From NCBI GenBank assembly GCA_964413425.1, contig CAYPST010000013.1, positions 1 through 64,000 on the forward strand: a stretch of DNA of 64,000 nucleotides, written 5' to 3'. Positions 1 through 8,696 of the stretch are shown one piece after another. The notes beneath the pieces were generated by a model. That model did no database searches. It saw only the letters and a list, made by a program, of their open reading frames with translations, and had not been told where the DNA came from. This stretch comes from DATFLS01 sp964413425. GTDB taxonomy: Bacteria > Fidelibacterota > JAANXI01. A program made the position numbers and the translations under genes. How positions within the stretch are numbered: position 1 is the first letter of the stretch; the number at the start of each line of letters is the position of its first letter.

Positions 1-25
1 TGCTGGTAATGCTGTGTGTATAAAT

Positions 26-210
26 GAGTCTATTGAGAATACGCTCCAGAGGAGAGCCTTTGGCAAAGAGATACCGTGATGACGGGACAAAGCAACAATG
101 AATAATTGTCTCCTGGATCCCGAAAAATATGTGGGAACTATGTTCTGCATATACTCCATGGAAGCCGGGCGCAACATGTTGTATCAGGCTCCTGTTTTTT
201 AAATACTCTC
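26..210 (+). repeat. Dispersed MITE-like repeat, copy 1
   Basis: This is a short non-coding element in the leader region of the htrA gene. Its left end (26-44) begins GAGTCTATTGAGAATACGC and its right end (about 192-210) ends TTTTTTAAATACTCTC. These match the ends of two other copies at 7085-7389 and, inverted, at 16597-16922. One internal module, GGCAAAGAGATACCG followed by GACGGGACAAAG (about 62-93), recurs in the other copies. The stretch before the right end (about 160-188, around GAAGCCGGGCGCAAC and TTGTATCAGG) is also shared. No matching 7-bp duplication flanks this copy, so it may be the oldest or most decayed. No transposase is visible, so mobilisation in trans is an inference. Confidence 0.7.
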
Positions 211-420
211 ATCAATGGGATTCTACCCGGTGTGAGTGGGTAAATGCCAGTACCAGATTCCAGAGAATCAGGGCATACCATCCCGGTTTGTAATTCAGAT
301 CGAGATATTTTAATTTCTATACATTGCAGGGGAGAGGAGAATGCAAGAAACTTCCGGAGGACAGAATCATTTAATACTCGTATTTTCTCACATGAGAATA
401 ATGAAGAAGGAGAATACTCC

Positions 421-1950
421 ATGAGTAAAACGCTTTCGCGTATCTTTTTGGTCATCAGCTTGTTCAGTTTTGGCTTTATTGCAGCTGTGGTGTTGCTGTC
501 GGATTTTGATTGGACAGAACGCACCAAGGCCGAGGATCAGGTGACCAGTCCGGTTGCCAGCGTTTCCAAGGCCGATGCGGCGCTGCAGCCGAATGTCCAG
601 GGTTCCCTGCAGGATTTTAGCAATGCCTTTGTGCAAATCGCCAAGAGTGTGACTCCCTCTATTGTCACTATTAATACAGAACAGGTCATTCAGCATCCGG
701 ATATTCCATCCGAGGTTCCACCTCAATTTGAAGATTTTTTCGATCGGTTTTTCCCCAGGCAGGAAGATATGACCAGGCAGGTCCTGGGTTCCGGGGTTAT
801 TGTGAGGGGAGACGGATATATTCTCACCAATAATCACGTGGTTGCCCGGGGCAAGGAAATTACCATCAAACTGGCGGATGGACGAGAATTCACTGCAGAA
901 AAAGTGACGACCGATCCCAGAAGTGATCTGGCGGTGGTCCAGATTGATGAATCCGGATTACCGGCGATCGAAATGGGAGATTCGGATGAGCTGCAGGTCG
1001 GTGAATGGGTCGTGGCTCTCGGTAGTCCTTTTAGCGAAGAATTACGGCATACGGTTACTGCGGGCATTGTTTCGGCAAAAGGGCGAACCAGTATCCTGAG
1101 CCAGCGGAATTTGATTCAGGATTTTATCCAGACCGACGCCGCGATTAATCCGGGGAATTCCGGCGGTGCTCTGGTCAACTTGTATGGTCAGTTAGTGGGC
1201 ATTAATACGGCCATTGCAACTCAGAGCCGAGGCTACCAGGGCATCGGATTCGCGATTCCGGCCAATATGGCGGTCAAAGTGATGAATGACTTAATTGAAC
1301 GAGGGCGGGTTGTTCGATCCTATCTCGGGGTGGAAATACGGTCAGTGGACAGTGAAATTGCCCGGGCCATGGAAATGGACCGGCCGTATGGGGCTCTGGT
1401 CAACAATATCATAGAGGATAGCCCGGCAGAGAGATCCAATTTACAGGAAGGTGATGTGATTATTGCTATTGATGGGCAGACCGTGCAAAGTTCCGGGGAT
1501 TTGCAGACGAAAATTTCGCAGCTCGAACCTGGCTCGGAACATGAGCTGACCGTTATCCGCGGAGGGAGTGAGCGAACCGTCTCCATCACGGTGGAAGAAA
1601 TGCCGCAAGACTATGGTGGTCTCTCTGATCAGGAGCGAGAAGACGGACGCACTGGCGGCGGCACTTTAGGTATGGCCTTGGAAAACATCACACCGGAGAT
1701 GGCTCGCCGGTTTGATTTGCCCACCACCTCTGGCGTCCTGGTCACCGGGGTACAGTCCGGCTCTCCGGCTGCCGAGAAAGGCATCCGACGCGGTGATATT
1801 GTTACCCACGTTGGCGTGAATACCCCGGTTGAAAATGTCTCTGAATTCAGAACGGCCATGGAGAAGTATGATCCGGGTGATGCGGTCCTCCTCAGAATAC
1901 GCCGTGGTGATCAGGCCTTCTTCGTTGGTCTTACCATTCCAGAAGGATGA
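421..1950 (+). CDS. HtrA/DegQ-family periplasmic serine protease with two PDZ domains
   Basis: This periplasmic protease degrades or refolds misfolded envelope proteins. I chose the ATG at 421 because GAAGGAG lies just upstream and it opens directly into a hydrophobic export or anchor segment (residues about 6-26). The reading frame stays open upstream, so a longer product is formally possible. The trypsin-like domain (about 70-290) shows the catalytic triad: H139 in TNNHVV, D169 in RSDLAVV and S247 in GNSGGAL. Two PDZ domains follow at about 300-390 and 415-505. The 509-residue length fits the family. A strong terminator follows, so the gene is probably transcribed alone. The acidic segment before the protease core is typical. 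Whether it is a true DegP or a DegQ orthologue cannot be decided here. Confidence 0.95.
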   Translation: MSKTLSRIFLVISLFSFGFIAAVVLLSDFDWTERTKAEDQVTSPVASVSKADAALQPNVQGSLQDFSNAFVQIAKSVTPSIVTINTEQVIQHPDIPSEVPPQFEDFFDRFFPRQEDMTRQVLGSGVIVRGDGYILTNNHVVARGKEITIKLADGREFTAEKVTTDPRSDLAVVQIDESGLPAIEMGDSDELQVGEWVVALGSPFSEELRHTVTAGIVSAKGRTSILSQRNLIQDFIQTDAAINPGNSGGALVNLYGQLVGINTAIATQSRGYQGIGFAIPANMAVKVMNDLIERGRVVRSYLGVEIRSVDSEIARAMEMDRPYGALVNNIIEDSPAERSNLQEGDVIIAIDGQTVQSSGDLQTKISQLEPGSEHELTVIRGGSERTVSITVEEMPQDYGGLSDQEREDGRTGGGTLGMALENITPEMARRFDLPTTSGVLVTGVQSGSPAAEKGIRRGDIVTHVGVNTPVENVSEFRTAMEKYDPGDAVLLRIRRGDQAFFVGLTIPEG

Positions 1951-1977
1951 TTTTAATTAGTGACTTCCTTTTTCCCG

Positions 1978-2012
1978 AAAGCCCCGGTTCGATGAGAGCC
2001 GGGGCTTTTTTA
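1978..2012 (+). terminator. Rho-independent terminator after htrA
   Basis: A perfect 7-bp GC stem, GCCCCGG (1981-1987) with CCGGGGC (1999-2005), closes an 11-nt loop and is followed by a T-run. It starts 27 bases after the htrA stop codon. A-residues before the stem may let it work on both strands. Confidence 0.85.
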
Positions 2013-2233
2013 TCTCCCCGTCTCCGGATCGGGGGACGGTCTGGTATACTTCGGACGGAATAACTGGTTGTCATTTTGCACCGGAGCCCTGGGAAGTGAT
2101 TCTGCTGGCCCCTTTATGCATATTTCTTTTATATTAATCGTTGAACGGCTAACGCTAATTCGCCCTGTGAACGGAACTGCCGATAGAATTGATAGAACAG
2201 TAATATATGCATGAGAGGAAGGGGGCATATCAC

Positions 2234-3112
2234 ATGACGCAGCCAGACAGGATCGTTGGAATTATTGGCGGCACAGGATTCTATGACATCCCTGGTATCG
2301 AATGGGAGACAGAAAAGCAGATTGACACGCCTTTTGGTCAGCCCTCAGATACCTATAAAATTGGCCGGCTCGGGAACATGACAATTATATTCCTGCCCCG
2401 ACATGGAAGCGAGCACTCCATTCTGCCCTCGGAAATCAATCATCCGGCAAACATCTATGGGATGAAATCCTTGGGAGTGGAATGGCTGATGACTACTTCG
2501 GCTGTGGGCAGTTTCAGGGAGGAACTCTCGCCCCGGGATATCGTGGTGGTTGATCAATTCGTGGATCGGACAAAACATGGTGACCGGCACACCTTTTTCG
2601 GGAACGGCGTCATCGCACATATCGGATTTGCTCATCCGGTGTGTGAGGAACTGGCCGGGCACCTCTATGCCAGCGGCAAGGAAGTGACGGACACCATCCA
2701 CCCGTCAGGAACCTATTTAAATATGCAGGGGCCGGCATTTTCGACCAGTGCAGAATCGAAATTATATAAGAGCTGGGGAATGGATGTCATTGGGATGACC
2801 AGTCTGGCCGAGGCCAAATTAGCCAGAGAAGCGGAGATGTGTTTCGCCACCCTGGCGATTGTCACTGATTATGATAGCTGGCATGAGCAATTTGATGCCG
2901 TGTCGACTGCGGCCATTATCGACAGCTTCAACAAAGCGGTTGGTACTGCGCAAAAAATAGTTGCTAAATCCTTGGAAAAGTTTAATTTACAAAGATCATG
3001 CGACTGTAAGGGGGCCTTGAAAGATGCGTTATTAACGGATGTGCGTACTTTGGAGAAATCACAGCGAGAACGGCTGGGAGTGATTTTACAGAAGTACATA
3101 ACTTCAGAATAA
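2234..3112 (+). CDS. mtnP: S-methyl-5'-thioadenosine phosphorylase (MTAP)
   Basis: This enzyme splits methylthioadenosine, the by-product of polyamine and related SAM-using reactions, with phosphate to give adenine and methylthioribose-1-phosphate. The ATG at 2234 is preferred over an in-frame ATG at 2207 because GAGGAAGGGGG lies about 10 bases before it; this gives 292 residues, the usual size. The nucleoside-phosphorylase start IGGTGFYDI is near residue 10. The family motif NMQGPAFSTSAES is in the middle, followed by IGMTSLAEAKLA. The purine-contacting segment TDYDSW carries the two aspartates typical of 6-aminopurine-specific MTAPs rather than inosine/guanosine phosphorylases. Together with metK and ahcY further along, it covers methionine-cycle salvage. 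Confidence 0.93.
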   Translation: MTQPDRIVGIIGGTGFYDIPGIEWETEKQIDTPFGQPSDTYKIGRLGNMTIIFLPRHGSEHSILPSEINHPANIYGMKSLGVEWLMTTSAVGSFREELSPRDIVVVDQFVDRTKHGDRHTFFGNGVIAHIGFAHPVCEELAGHLYASGKEVTDTIHPSGTYLNMQGPAFSTSAESKLYKSWGMDVIGMTSLAEAKLAREAEMCFATLAIVTDYDSWHEQFDAVSTAAIIDSFNKAVGTAQKIVAKSLEKFNLQRSCDCKGALKDALLTDVRTLEKSQRERLGVILQKYITSE

Positions 3113-3118
3113 CACATC

Positions 3119-3352
3119 ATGGAGAACTGGCTGGGAGTCGTCGGAAAATGGTTGGTTAAAATCGGGGGAATACTCCTGATAATCGGGGCGATTCTCTGGC
3201 TGTGCAGGGATGTTCCGATCCTGAATAAAATTGGCCGGCTTCCCGGCGATATTCGTATACAGAAGGATAATTTCACCTTTTATTTTCCTTTGACGACTAG
3301 TATTTTAATCAGTCTAGTTCTGACAGTGATTTTATGGTTGATGAAACGATAA
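3119..3352 (+). CDS. DUF2905 small membrane protein
   Basis: This 77-residue inner-membrane protein of unknown function has two predicted membrane helices (about 12-28 and 56-73). Between them lies the conserved DUF2905 signature GRLPGDIRI. The ATG at 3119 lies six bases after the mtnP stop and the stop lies 12 bases before ileS, so it is probably cotranscribed with both. No catalytic residues are evident. The family is widespread and uncharacterised, so no role is assigned. Confidence 0.85.
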   Translation: MENWLGVVGKWLVKIGGILLIIGAILWLCRDVPILNKIGRLPGDIRIQKDNFTFYFPLTTSILISLVLTVILWLMKR

Positions 3353-3364
3353 CTGAGACACAGG

Positions 3365-6300
3365 GTGAAGCGAGAATTGAGCCAGTTTAAACCGGTCGAA
3401 AGTAAGGAAGATTTTATAGCATTAGAGCACCGGATGCTTCGGTTCTGGGAGGAGAACGACATCTTCCGGAAACTGGTCGACCAGAATCGGGGGAATCCCA
3501 GGTTTTCGTTTCTGGACGGGCCAATCACAGCGAATAATCCCATGGGAGTGCATCATGCCTGGGGCCGAACCTACAAGGATTTATATCAGCGGTTTCAGGC
3601 CATGACCGGACATGAGCTGCGGTATCAGAATGGCTTTGATTGCCAGGGACTCTGGGTGGAGGTGGAGGTGGAAAAGGAGCTCGGATTTGAGAATAAAACC
3701 GATATCGAAGAATACGGAATCGACAAATTTGTTCAGCGATGTAAAGAGCGTGTTCTCAAATATTCGCAGGTCCAGACCGAACAATCCATCCGCCTTGGAT
3801 ACTGGATGGATTGGGATAATTCTTACTTTACTATGTCCGAGGAAAATAACTACACCATCTGGCATTTTTTGAAAGAGATCCACGAGCGGAACCTTCTGTA
3901 TAAAGGGAAAGATGTCATGCCCTGGTGCCCCCGGTGCGGCACGGCTCTCTCGGAACACGAAATCGCAACCGAGGGGTATAAAGAACTTACCCATCCCAGT
4001 ATTTATGTGCATTTTCCGTTAACTGACCGCGAAAGCGAATCCCTGCTGGTCTGGACCACCACTCCGTGGACTCTCACTTCCAATGTGGCGGCTGCGGTTC
4101 GGCCCGATGTGACTTATATAAAAGTTACAGACGGTCAGGAAATTTTGTATCTGGCCAAAGCCAGGCAAGAGGTGCTGGGCGAGGAATATGAGATTCTGGA
4201 AGAACTGAAGGGCGAACAACTGCTCGGCCTCACCTACCACGGGCCTTACGATGAACTGCCGGCCCAGGAGGGCATCACGCATCGGGTGATTCCCTGGGAA
4301 GAGGTAAGCGAGGCAGATGGGTCGGGGATTGTACATATCGCTCCCGGTTGCGGACGCGAGGACTTTGAACTAAGCCATGAATATGATCTCCAGGTTATTG
4401 CTCCTCTGGATGAGTTCGGAGTCTACATGGAGGGATTTGACTGGCTGTCGGGCCGGTCGGTGGCGGATATTGCCCAGGATATTTTTCGGGATCTCAAGAA
4501 AAAAGAGCGGTTGTTTAAACGGGAACAGATCACGCACCGGTATCCGGTGTGCTGGCGGTGCGGAACAGAAGTGGTCTTCCGATTGGTCGATGAATGGTTC
4601 ATCAGCATGGATGAGCTGCGCTATGATATCATGGACGTCGCCCGGCAGATTACCTGGATTCCGGAGTACGGGTTAGATCATGAGCTGGATTGGCTCCGAA
4701 ATATGCACGACTGGAATATCAGCAAAAAGCGGTACTGGGGGCTGGCGTTGCCGATCTGGGAATGTGAAGATTGCGGCACTTTTACCGTTGTGGGCGGCAA
4801 GGAGGAATTGGAAGAAAGAGCAGTAGAAGGCTGGGACGAATTTGAAGGCCACACACCGCATAAACCTCATATTGATCAGGTCAAAATTGCCTGCGAATCT
4901 TGCGGGAAACCCATATCCAGAATACCCGACGTCGGCAATCCCTGGCTGGATGCGGGAATTGTTCCTTATTCTACGTTGCATTACTTAACAAACCGGGCAT
5001 ACTGGGAAAAATGGTTTCCGGCGGATTTCGTCACGGAGAGTCTGCCCGGCCAATTTCGAAACTGGTTTTATTCGTTGCTCGCCATGAGCACCGTCCTGGA
5101 AAACGAACCGCCTTTTCAAACGCTCCTGGGGCATGCGCTGGTTCGCGATGAGCACGGGGAAGAGATGCATAAGAGTTCCGGGAATGCTATTCCCTTCGAT
5201 GAAGCCGCGGATACTATGGGAGTCGATGTGATGCGCTGGATCTATGCCGAACAGAATCCGGTGCAGAATCTCAATTTTGGCTATGGCATTGCGGATGAGG
5301 TTCGGAAAAAGGTGTTAACCCTGTGGAATACCTATTCCTTTTTCGTTACCTATGCAAACATTGACGAGTTCGAACCGGACTCGGAGCCCATCCCGGTTGC
5401 GGAACGCACGGAATTGGATCAATGGCTGCTTGCCAAGTTACATCAGTTAATCCGGATCGCTCAGGAGGCCTATGCCTCCTATGACGTCGCGACCTTCGTG
5501 CGAAAAGGTGATCGATTCATCGATGATATGAGTAACTGGTATGTCCGGCGATCCCGGAGACGATTCTGGAAAAGCGAAAATGATAAAGATAAACTGAGTG
5601 CGTATCAAACACTCTATGAAACCCTCATCACTCTGGTGAAGCTGTTTGCACCAGTTATGCCGTTCTTAACCGAAGAGATCTATCAGAATCTTGCTGTCTC
5701 CGTATTATCAGAGGCGAAGGAAAGTGTCCATCTGACACCGTTTCCGGAGCATGACGACACCCTGCTCAATGAAAATTTGGTGCGGGACGTTGATACGGTT
5801 ATCAAAGTGGTCAGTCTGGGCAGAGCAGCCAGGAACCGGGCGAATGTCAAGATTCGACAACCATTGAGAAACATCCGGATACAGCCGAGATACAGCTACG
5901 AAGTCGATGCCATCCGGAAGTTGCAGGAGCAAATTTTACAGGAACTGAATGTCAAATCCCTTGAATTCGTTGAAGAAAGTGAAAGATTAGTCGATTATAG
6001 GGTAACACCGAATTTTGCAGCGATTGGAAAGAAATTTGGTGCACTGGTACCCCAGATCAAACAAGCGCTGGAGGAGGCGGATCAGGAACAAGTTGCCTCC
6101 AGGGTCCAGGCGGGTGATTCGGTGACGCTAACCCTGGAAGCAGAGAAAGTGGAGCTGCTCCCCGGCGAGATTGATGTGGAAACGGTGGAACCGGAAAATC
6201 TGGCGGTCGTGGATAATGCGGGGTATGTGGTGGCAATCGATACGGTGATTACCGAAGACCTTCGCAAGGAAGGCATGATTCGTGATCTTGTCCGCTATAT

Positions 6301-6520
6301 CCAGAATATGCGGAAAGAGGCGGGATTTCAGGTTGAGGACCATATCCGGCTGGGTTATCAAACCGAAGGACGGCTTGCGGAGGCCATTAAACAATATTTG
6401 GATTATATTCAAAATGAAATACTTGCGGAGGAGATATCCTCGAATAATATTATAGGCGATTACAGTGATAACTTCACGATCAACGGAGAAGACATACAGA
6501 TAACTATTGAACGGGTGTAA
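3365..6520 (+). CDS. ileS: Isoleucyl-tRNA synthetase, type 2, with swapped HIGH motif
   Basis: This class I synthetase charges tRNA-Ile; its CP1 editing domain (about 190-400) would clear mischarged valine. The start is GTG at 3365, 12 bases after DUF2905. At 1051 residues with a long C-terminal extension it fits the eukaryote-like IleRS2 type. The first signature reads GVHH (G61-V62-H63-H64) instead of HIGH. The second reads EMHKSSGN (E600-N607), keeping the catalytic lysine (K603) but replacing the first Lys and the Ser of KMSKS. CPRCG, CWRCG, CEDCG and CESCG pairs suggest zinc sites. The anticodon-binding domain lies at about 700-850. The swapped HIGH is known in IleRS2 enzymes associated with strong mupirocin resistance; resistance here is inference. 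Confidence 0.96.
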   Translation: MKRELSQFKPVESKEDFIALEHRMLRFWEENDIFRKLVDQNRGNPRFSFLDGPITANNPMGVHHAWGRTYKDLYQRFQAMTGHELRYQNGFDCQGLWVEVEVEKELGFENKTDIEEYGIDKFVQRCKERVLKYSQVQTEQSIRLGYWMDWDNSYFTMSEENNYTIWHFLKEIHERNLLYKGKDVMPWCPRCGTALSEHEIATEGYKELTHPSIYVHFPLTDRESESLLVWTTTPWTLTSNVAAAVRPDVTYIKVTDGQEILYLAKARQEVLGEEYEILEELKGEQLLGLTYHGPYDELPAQEGITHRVIPWEEVSEADGSGIVHIAPGCGREDFELSHEYDLQVIAPLDEFGVYMEGFDWLSGRSVADIAQDIFRDLKKKERLFKREQITHRYPVCWRCGTEVVFRLVDEWFISMDELRYDIMDVARQITWIPEYGLDHELDWLRNMHDWNISKKRYWGLALPIWECEDCGTFTVVGGKEELEERAVEGWDEFEGHTPHKPHIDQVKIACESCGKPISRIPDVGNPWLDAGIVPYSTLHYLTNRAYWEKWFPADFVTESLPGQFRNWFYSLLAMSTVLENEPPFQTLLGHALVRDEHGEEMHKSSGNAIPFDEAADTMGVDVMRWIYAEQNPVQNLNFGYGIADEVRKKVLTLWNTYSFFVTYANIDEFEPDSEPIPVAERTELDQWLLAKLHQLIRIAQEAYASYDVATFVRKGDRFIDDMSNWYVRRSRRRFWKSENDKDKLSAYQTLYETLITLVKLFAPVMPFLTEEIYQNLAVSVLSEAKESVHLTPFPEHDDTLLNENLVRDVDTVIKVVSLGRAARNRANVKIRQPLRNIRIQPRYSYEVDAIRKLQEQILQELNVKSLEFVEESERLVDYRVTPNFAAIGKKFGALVPQIKQALEEADQEQVASRVQAGDSVTLTLEAEKVELLPGEIDVETVEPENLAVVDNAGYVVAIDTVITEDLRKEGMIRDLVRYIQNMRKEAGFQVEDHIRLGYQTEGRLAEAIKQYLDYIQNEILAEEISSNNIIGDYSDNFTINGEDIQITIERV

Positions 6521-6550
6521 GGTAATGCGTAAGGAAGGGAGAAAGGTGGA

Positions 6551-6913
6551 ATGGATAAAAAGCAGTTAGAGTACTTTAAAAAAATCATCCTCGAGAAGCG
6601 AAAAAATCTGTTAGAGGAACTGGAAGCCATTCGGGAAAATGCGACCAGTGAAGAGGCAACCGGAAGCTCAGATTCAACGTATGCCTATCACATGGCTGAT
6701 GTGGGCACAGACGCACAGGAACGCGAAAAAGCCTTTCTGTGGCTGGCTCGAGAGAATAAATACCTCTCGCACCTGAATGCTGCATTGGAACGAATCGAAA
6801 GTGGAGAATACGGATATTGCGCTGATTGCGGTGAGCCAATTAAAAAAGAGCGGCTGGAAGAGGTGCCTCATACAACGCACTGTGTCGCCTGTAAAAACAA
6901 AGAACGTCGTTAA
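6551..6913 (+). CDS. DksA/TraR-family zinc-finger protein
   Basis: This 120-residue protein has an N-terminal coiled coil (about 3-75) and a C-terminal four-cysteine zinc finger (YCADCGEP and HCVACKN). Family members such as DksA insert the coiled coil into the RNA polymerase secondary channel and modulate initiation together with ppGpp. The ATG at 6551 has a GAAAGGTGGA ribosome-binding site and lies 30 bases after ileS. The acidic tip residues needed for DksA function are not obvious to me (the hairpin includes VGTDAQ), so a regulator distinct from canonical DksA is possible. In several phyla a similar gene sits between ileS and lspA; lspA is absent here. Confidence 0.85.
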   Translation: MDKKQLEYFKKIILEKRKNLLEELEAIRENATSEEATGSSDSTYAYHMADVGTDAQEREKAFLWLARENKYLSHLNAALERIESGEYGYCADCGEPIKKERLEEVPHTTHCVACKNKERR

Positions 6914-7084
6914 CGACATAACAGTGTAAGAGTATCGCTACGGCAAAGTCTCCCAACATAGCATTTTTTTCAGGTATTCCCTGAGGTGATTAGCAGGGCG
7001 GCATGGAATTTCGTTCCTGTATCGCGTTCATCTTTTTTTCGTTTATAGTAGTCAGGCGATTCTATATTTCTTTTTTTGAATTTT

Positions 7085-7389
7085 GAGTCTATTCAGAAAA
7101 CGCCTCGCCCCGAAGGGATGCGTTTGGCACAGAGATCCCGGGATGACGGGACAAAGTTCGCTCCGAAGTCCCAGAAGGTCCAAGGGACTCCTTCGGAGGA
7201 TCCCGTTGGGGGAGTCTCCTCGAGGCCTTTGGCAAAGAGATCCCGAGACGACAGAACAAAGAAAATATGAAATGTCACTGCCCAACCCTCGCAATAAATT
7301 TGGAAGATGTGTTCTCTACAGAATAAACATAAGTCAGGTTCAGCATCTTGGATCAGAACCATATTTTCTAAACACTCTCAAACACTCTC
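7085..7389 (+). repeat. Dispersed MITE-like repeat, copy 2, with 7-bp flanking duplication
   Basis: This copy lies between the dksA-like gene and rluD. It begins GAGTCTATTCAGAAAACGC and ends TTTTCTAAACACTCTC. Inverted, the right end matches the left end at 13 of the first 17 positions. The last ten bases, AAACACTCTC, are repeated in tandem (7370-7379 and 7380-7389). The sequence GAATTTT occurs directly before the left end (7078-7084) and directly after the right end (7390-7396), as expected for a 7-bp target-site duplication, although the sequence is AT-rich. Inside are two copies of the module GGCANAGAGATCCCG plus a GACGGGACAAAG-like partner (about 7125-7155 and 7229-7260), which can fold as hairpins. 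No credible coding frame is present. Confidence 0.8.
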
Positions 7390-7685
7390 GAATTTTTGAA
7401 CTTTTGAATTATTGGATTCTCGTGTTCCCTGGTATCAGGAGATCTTTGATGCACATGTCGCTTTGCGACCGCGCCGTGGGGGATGCCGGAGTATTTTCCG
7501 GATATTCCTGCTGGTGAATAACTCCGTTGCCGGCATATACAATATCCATAATCAGGAACTGAATGGATGGATAATTCCTCACTAATTCATATATTGAATT
7601 TAGGATAACAGAGAAGAGAGCGCCAGCTGGCTGCAATAAATTGTGATCAAGATTATGTCCATCCGAACCGAAATGTATTATATTC
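7390..7685. other. Intergenic stretch between repeat copy 2 and rluD
   Basis: About 300 bases without a supported gene. The first 40 bases hold a run of related heptamers (TTTTTGAACTTTTGAATTATTG), a type of low-complexity tract that recurs near 60707. The rest shows no clear terminator, tRNA or riboswitch. The ribosome-binding site before rluD at 7686 is weak. Confidence 0.5.
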
Positions 7686-8696
7686 ATGATTGAAAAAGAA
7701 CACAATCAGGAGACGGATCAAATCAGAATCGTTGTGCCGCCCAAACGAATTCATGGAGATCGGGTGGACAAGTATCTTGCAAAGGCAATATCCAAGATTT
7801 CACGTTCTCGGCTGCAAAAATTAATTGAAGACGAACTGGTTCGAGTAAACGACCACCCGGTCAAGTCGAGTTATTCCATATCTCCGGGCGATGTCATAGA
7901 GGTGGAGCTTCCGCAACAGCCGGAACTGAAAGTGGAACCGGAACCTATCCCGCTCGATATAGTCTATGAAGATTCCCGGCTGATCGCCGTGAACAAACCG
8001 GCGGGATTAGTGGTTCACCCCGGTGTTGGAAACAGCACGGGAACACTGGTAAACGCATTATTGTATCATACGAAGACACTGGCAGAGACGGATAGTGAAC
8101 TGCGGCCCGGACTGGTACATCGGTTGGACAAAAATACTTCCGGAATCATTCTGGCCGCAAAAGATGAAGAAACGCACCGGCGGTTATCACAACAATTTGA
8201 GGATCGTGCTGTTGAGAAAGAATACCGTGCATGGGTGTGGGGAAGGCCTGACTCAGAAGAAAAGACCATTCAGCGAGCCATTGGTCGACATCCCAGGGAT
8301 CGGAAAACTTTTGCGACCACTCCAACCGGAAAACGGGCGATCACTCATTATGAAATACTGGAAGATCATGAAATCATAACACTGCTTCGGTTGAGCATTG
8401 AAACCGGGCGGACCCACCAAATTCGTGTTCATCTGAAAAGTATCGGATATCCGGTGGTGGGAGATCCGGTGTACAACGGCAGAACCAAACGGTTGAAATC
8501 ATTACCCGTGAAGGATCGGGAATGGGGTGCCAGAATACTGGAGACTATGAAACGACAGGCACTTCATGCGTATCGGATTGGATTCCATCATCCCTGGACT
8601 AAAAAATGGATGGAATTAGAGGCTTCATTTCCCGCAGATTTTCTCGACCTGGGCGCACTGGTGGCAAAACGAGAAGAAATTTTGTACAGCATATGA
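7686..8696 (+). CDS. rluD: RluD-type 23S rRNA pseudouridine synthase
   Basis: This RluA-family enzyme isomerises uridines in large-subunit rRNA; RluD modifies the helix 69 loop. An S4 RNA-binding domain lies at about residues 22-80 and the catalytic domain at about 90-320. The family signature HRLDKNTSGIILAAK contains the catalytic aspartate D148. The 336-residue length is normal. The start at 7686 lacks a strong ribosome-binding site but opens before the S4 domain as expected. The stop overlaps the xerD start (ATGA), so the two are translationally coupled. RluD and the close paralogues RluC/RluA cannot be told apart with certainty from motifs alone. Confidence 0.9.
   Translation: MIEKEHNQETDQIRIVVPPKRIHGDRVDKYLAKAISKISRSRLQKLIEDELVRVNDHPVKSSYSISPGDVIEVELPQQPELKVEPEPIPLDIVYEDSRLIAVNKPAGLVVHPGVGNSTGTLVNALLYHTKTLAETDSELRPGLVHRLDKNTSGIILAAKDEETHRRLSQQFEDRAVEKEYRAWVWGRPDSEEKTIQRAIGRHPRDRKTFATTPTGKRAITHYEILEDHEIITLLRLSIETGRTHQIRVHLKSIGYPVVGDPVYNGRTKRLKSLPVKDREWGARILETMKRQALHAYRIGFHHPWTKKWMELEASFPADFLDLGALVAKREEILYSI

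Noticed and set aside
7083..7517. Open frames running through repeat copies 2 and 3
   Set aside because: Their translations are low-complexity products of the hairpin modules, differ between copies and are not conserved.
7409..7705. A 98-residue minus-strand frame between repeat copy 2 and rluD
   Set aside because: It overlaps the start of rluD, has no convincing ribosome-binding site and no family I recognise. A decayed gene remnant cannot be excluded.
8606..8692. N-terminal extension of xerD into rluD
   Set aside because: The family length and the ATGA overlap at 8693 support the shorter start. The extension is simply rluD read in another frame.
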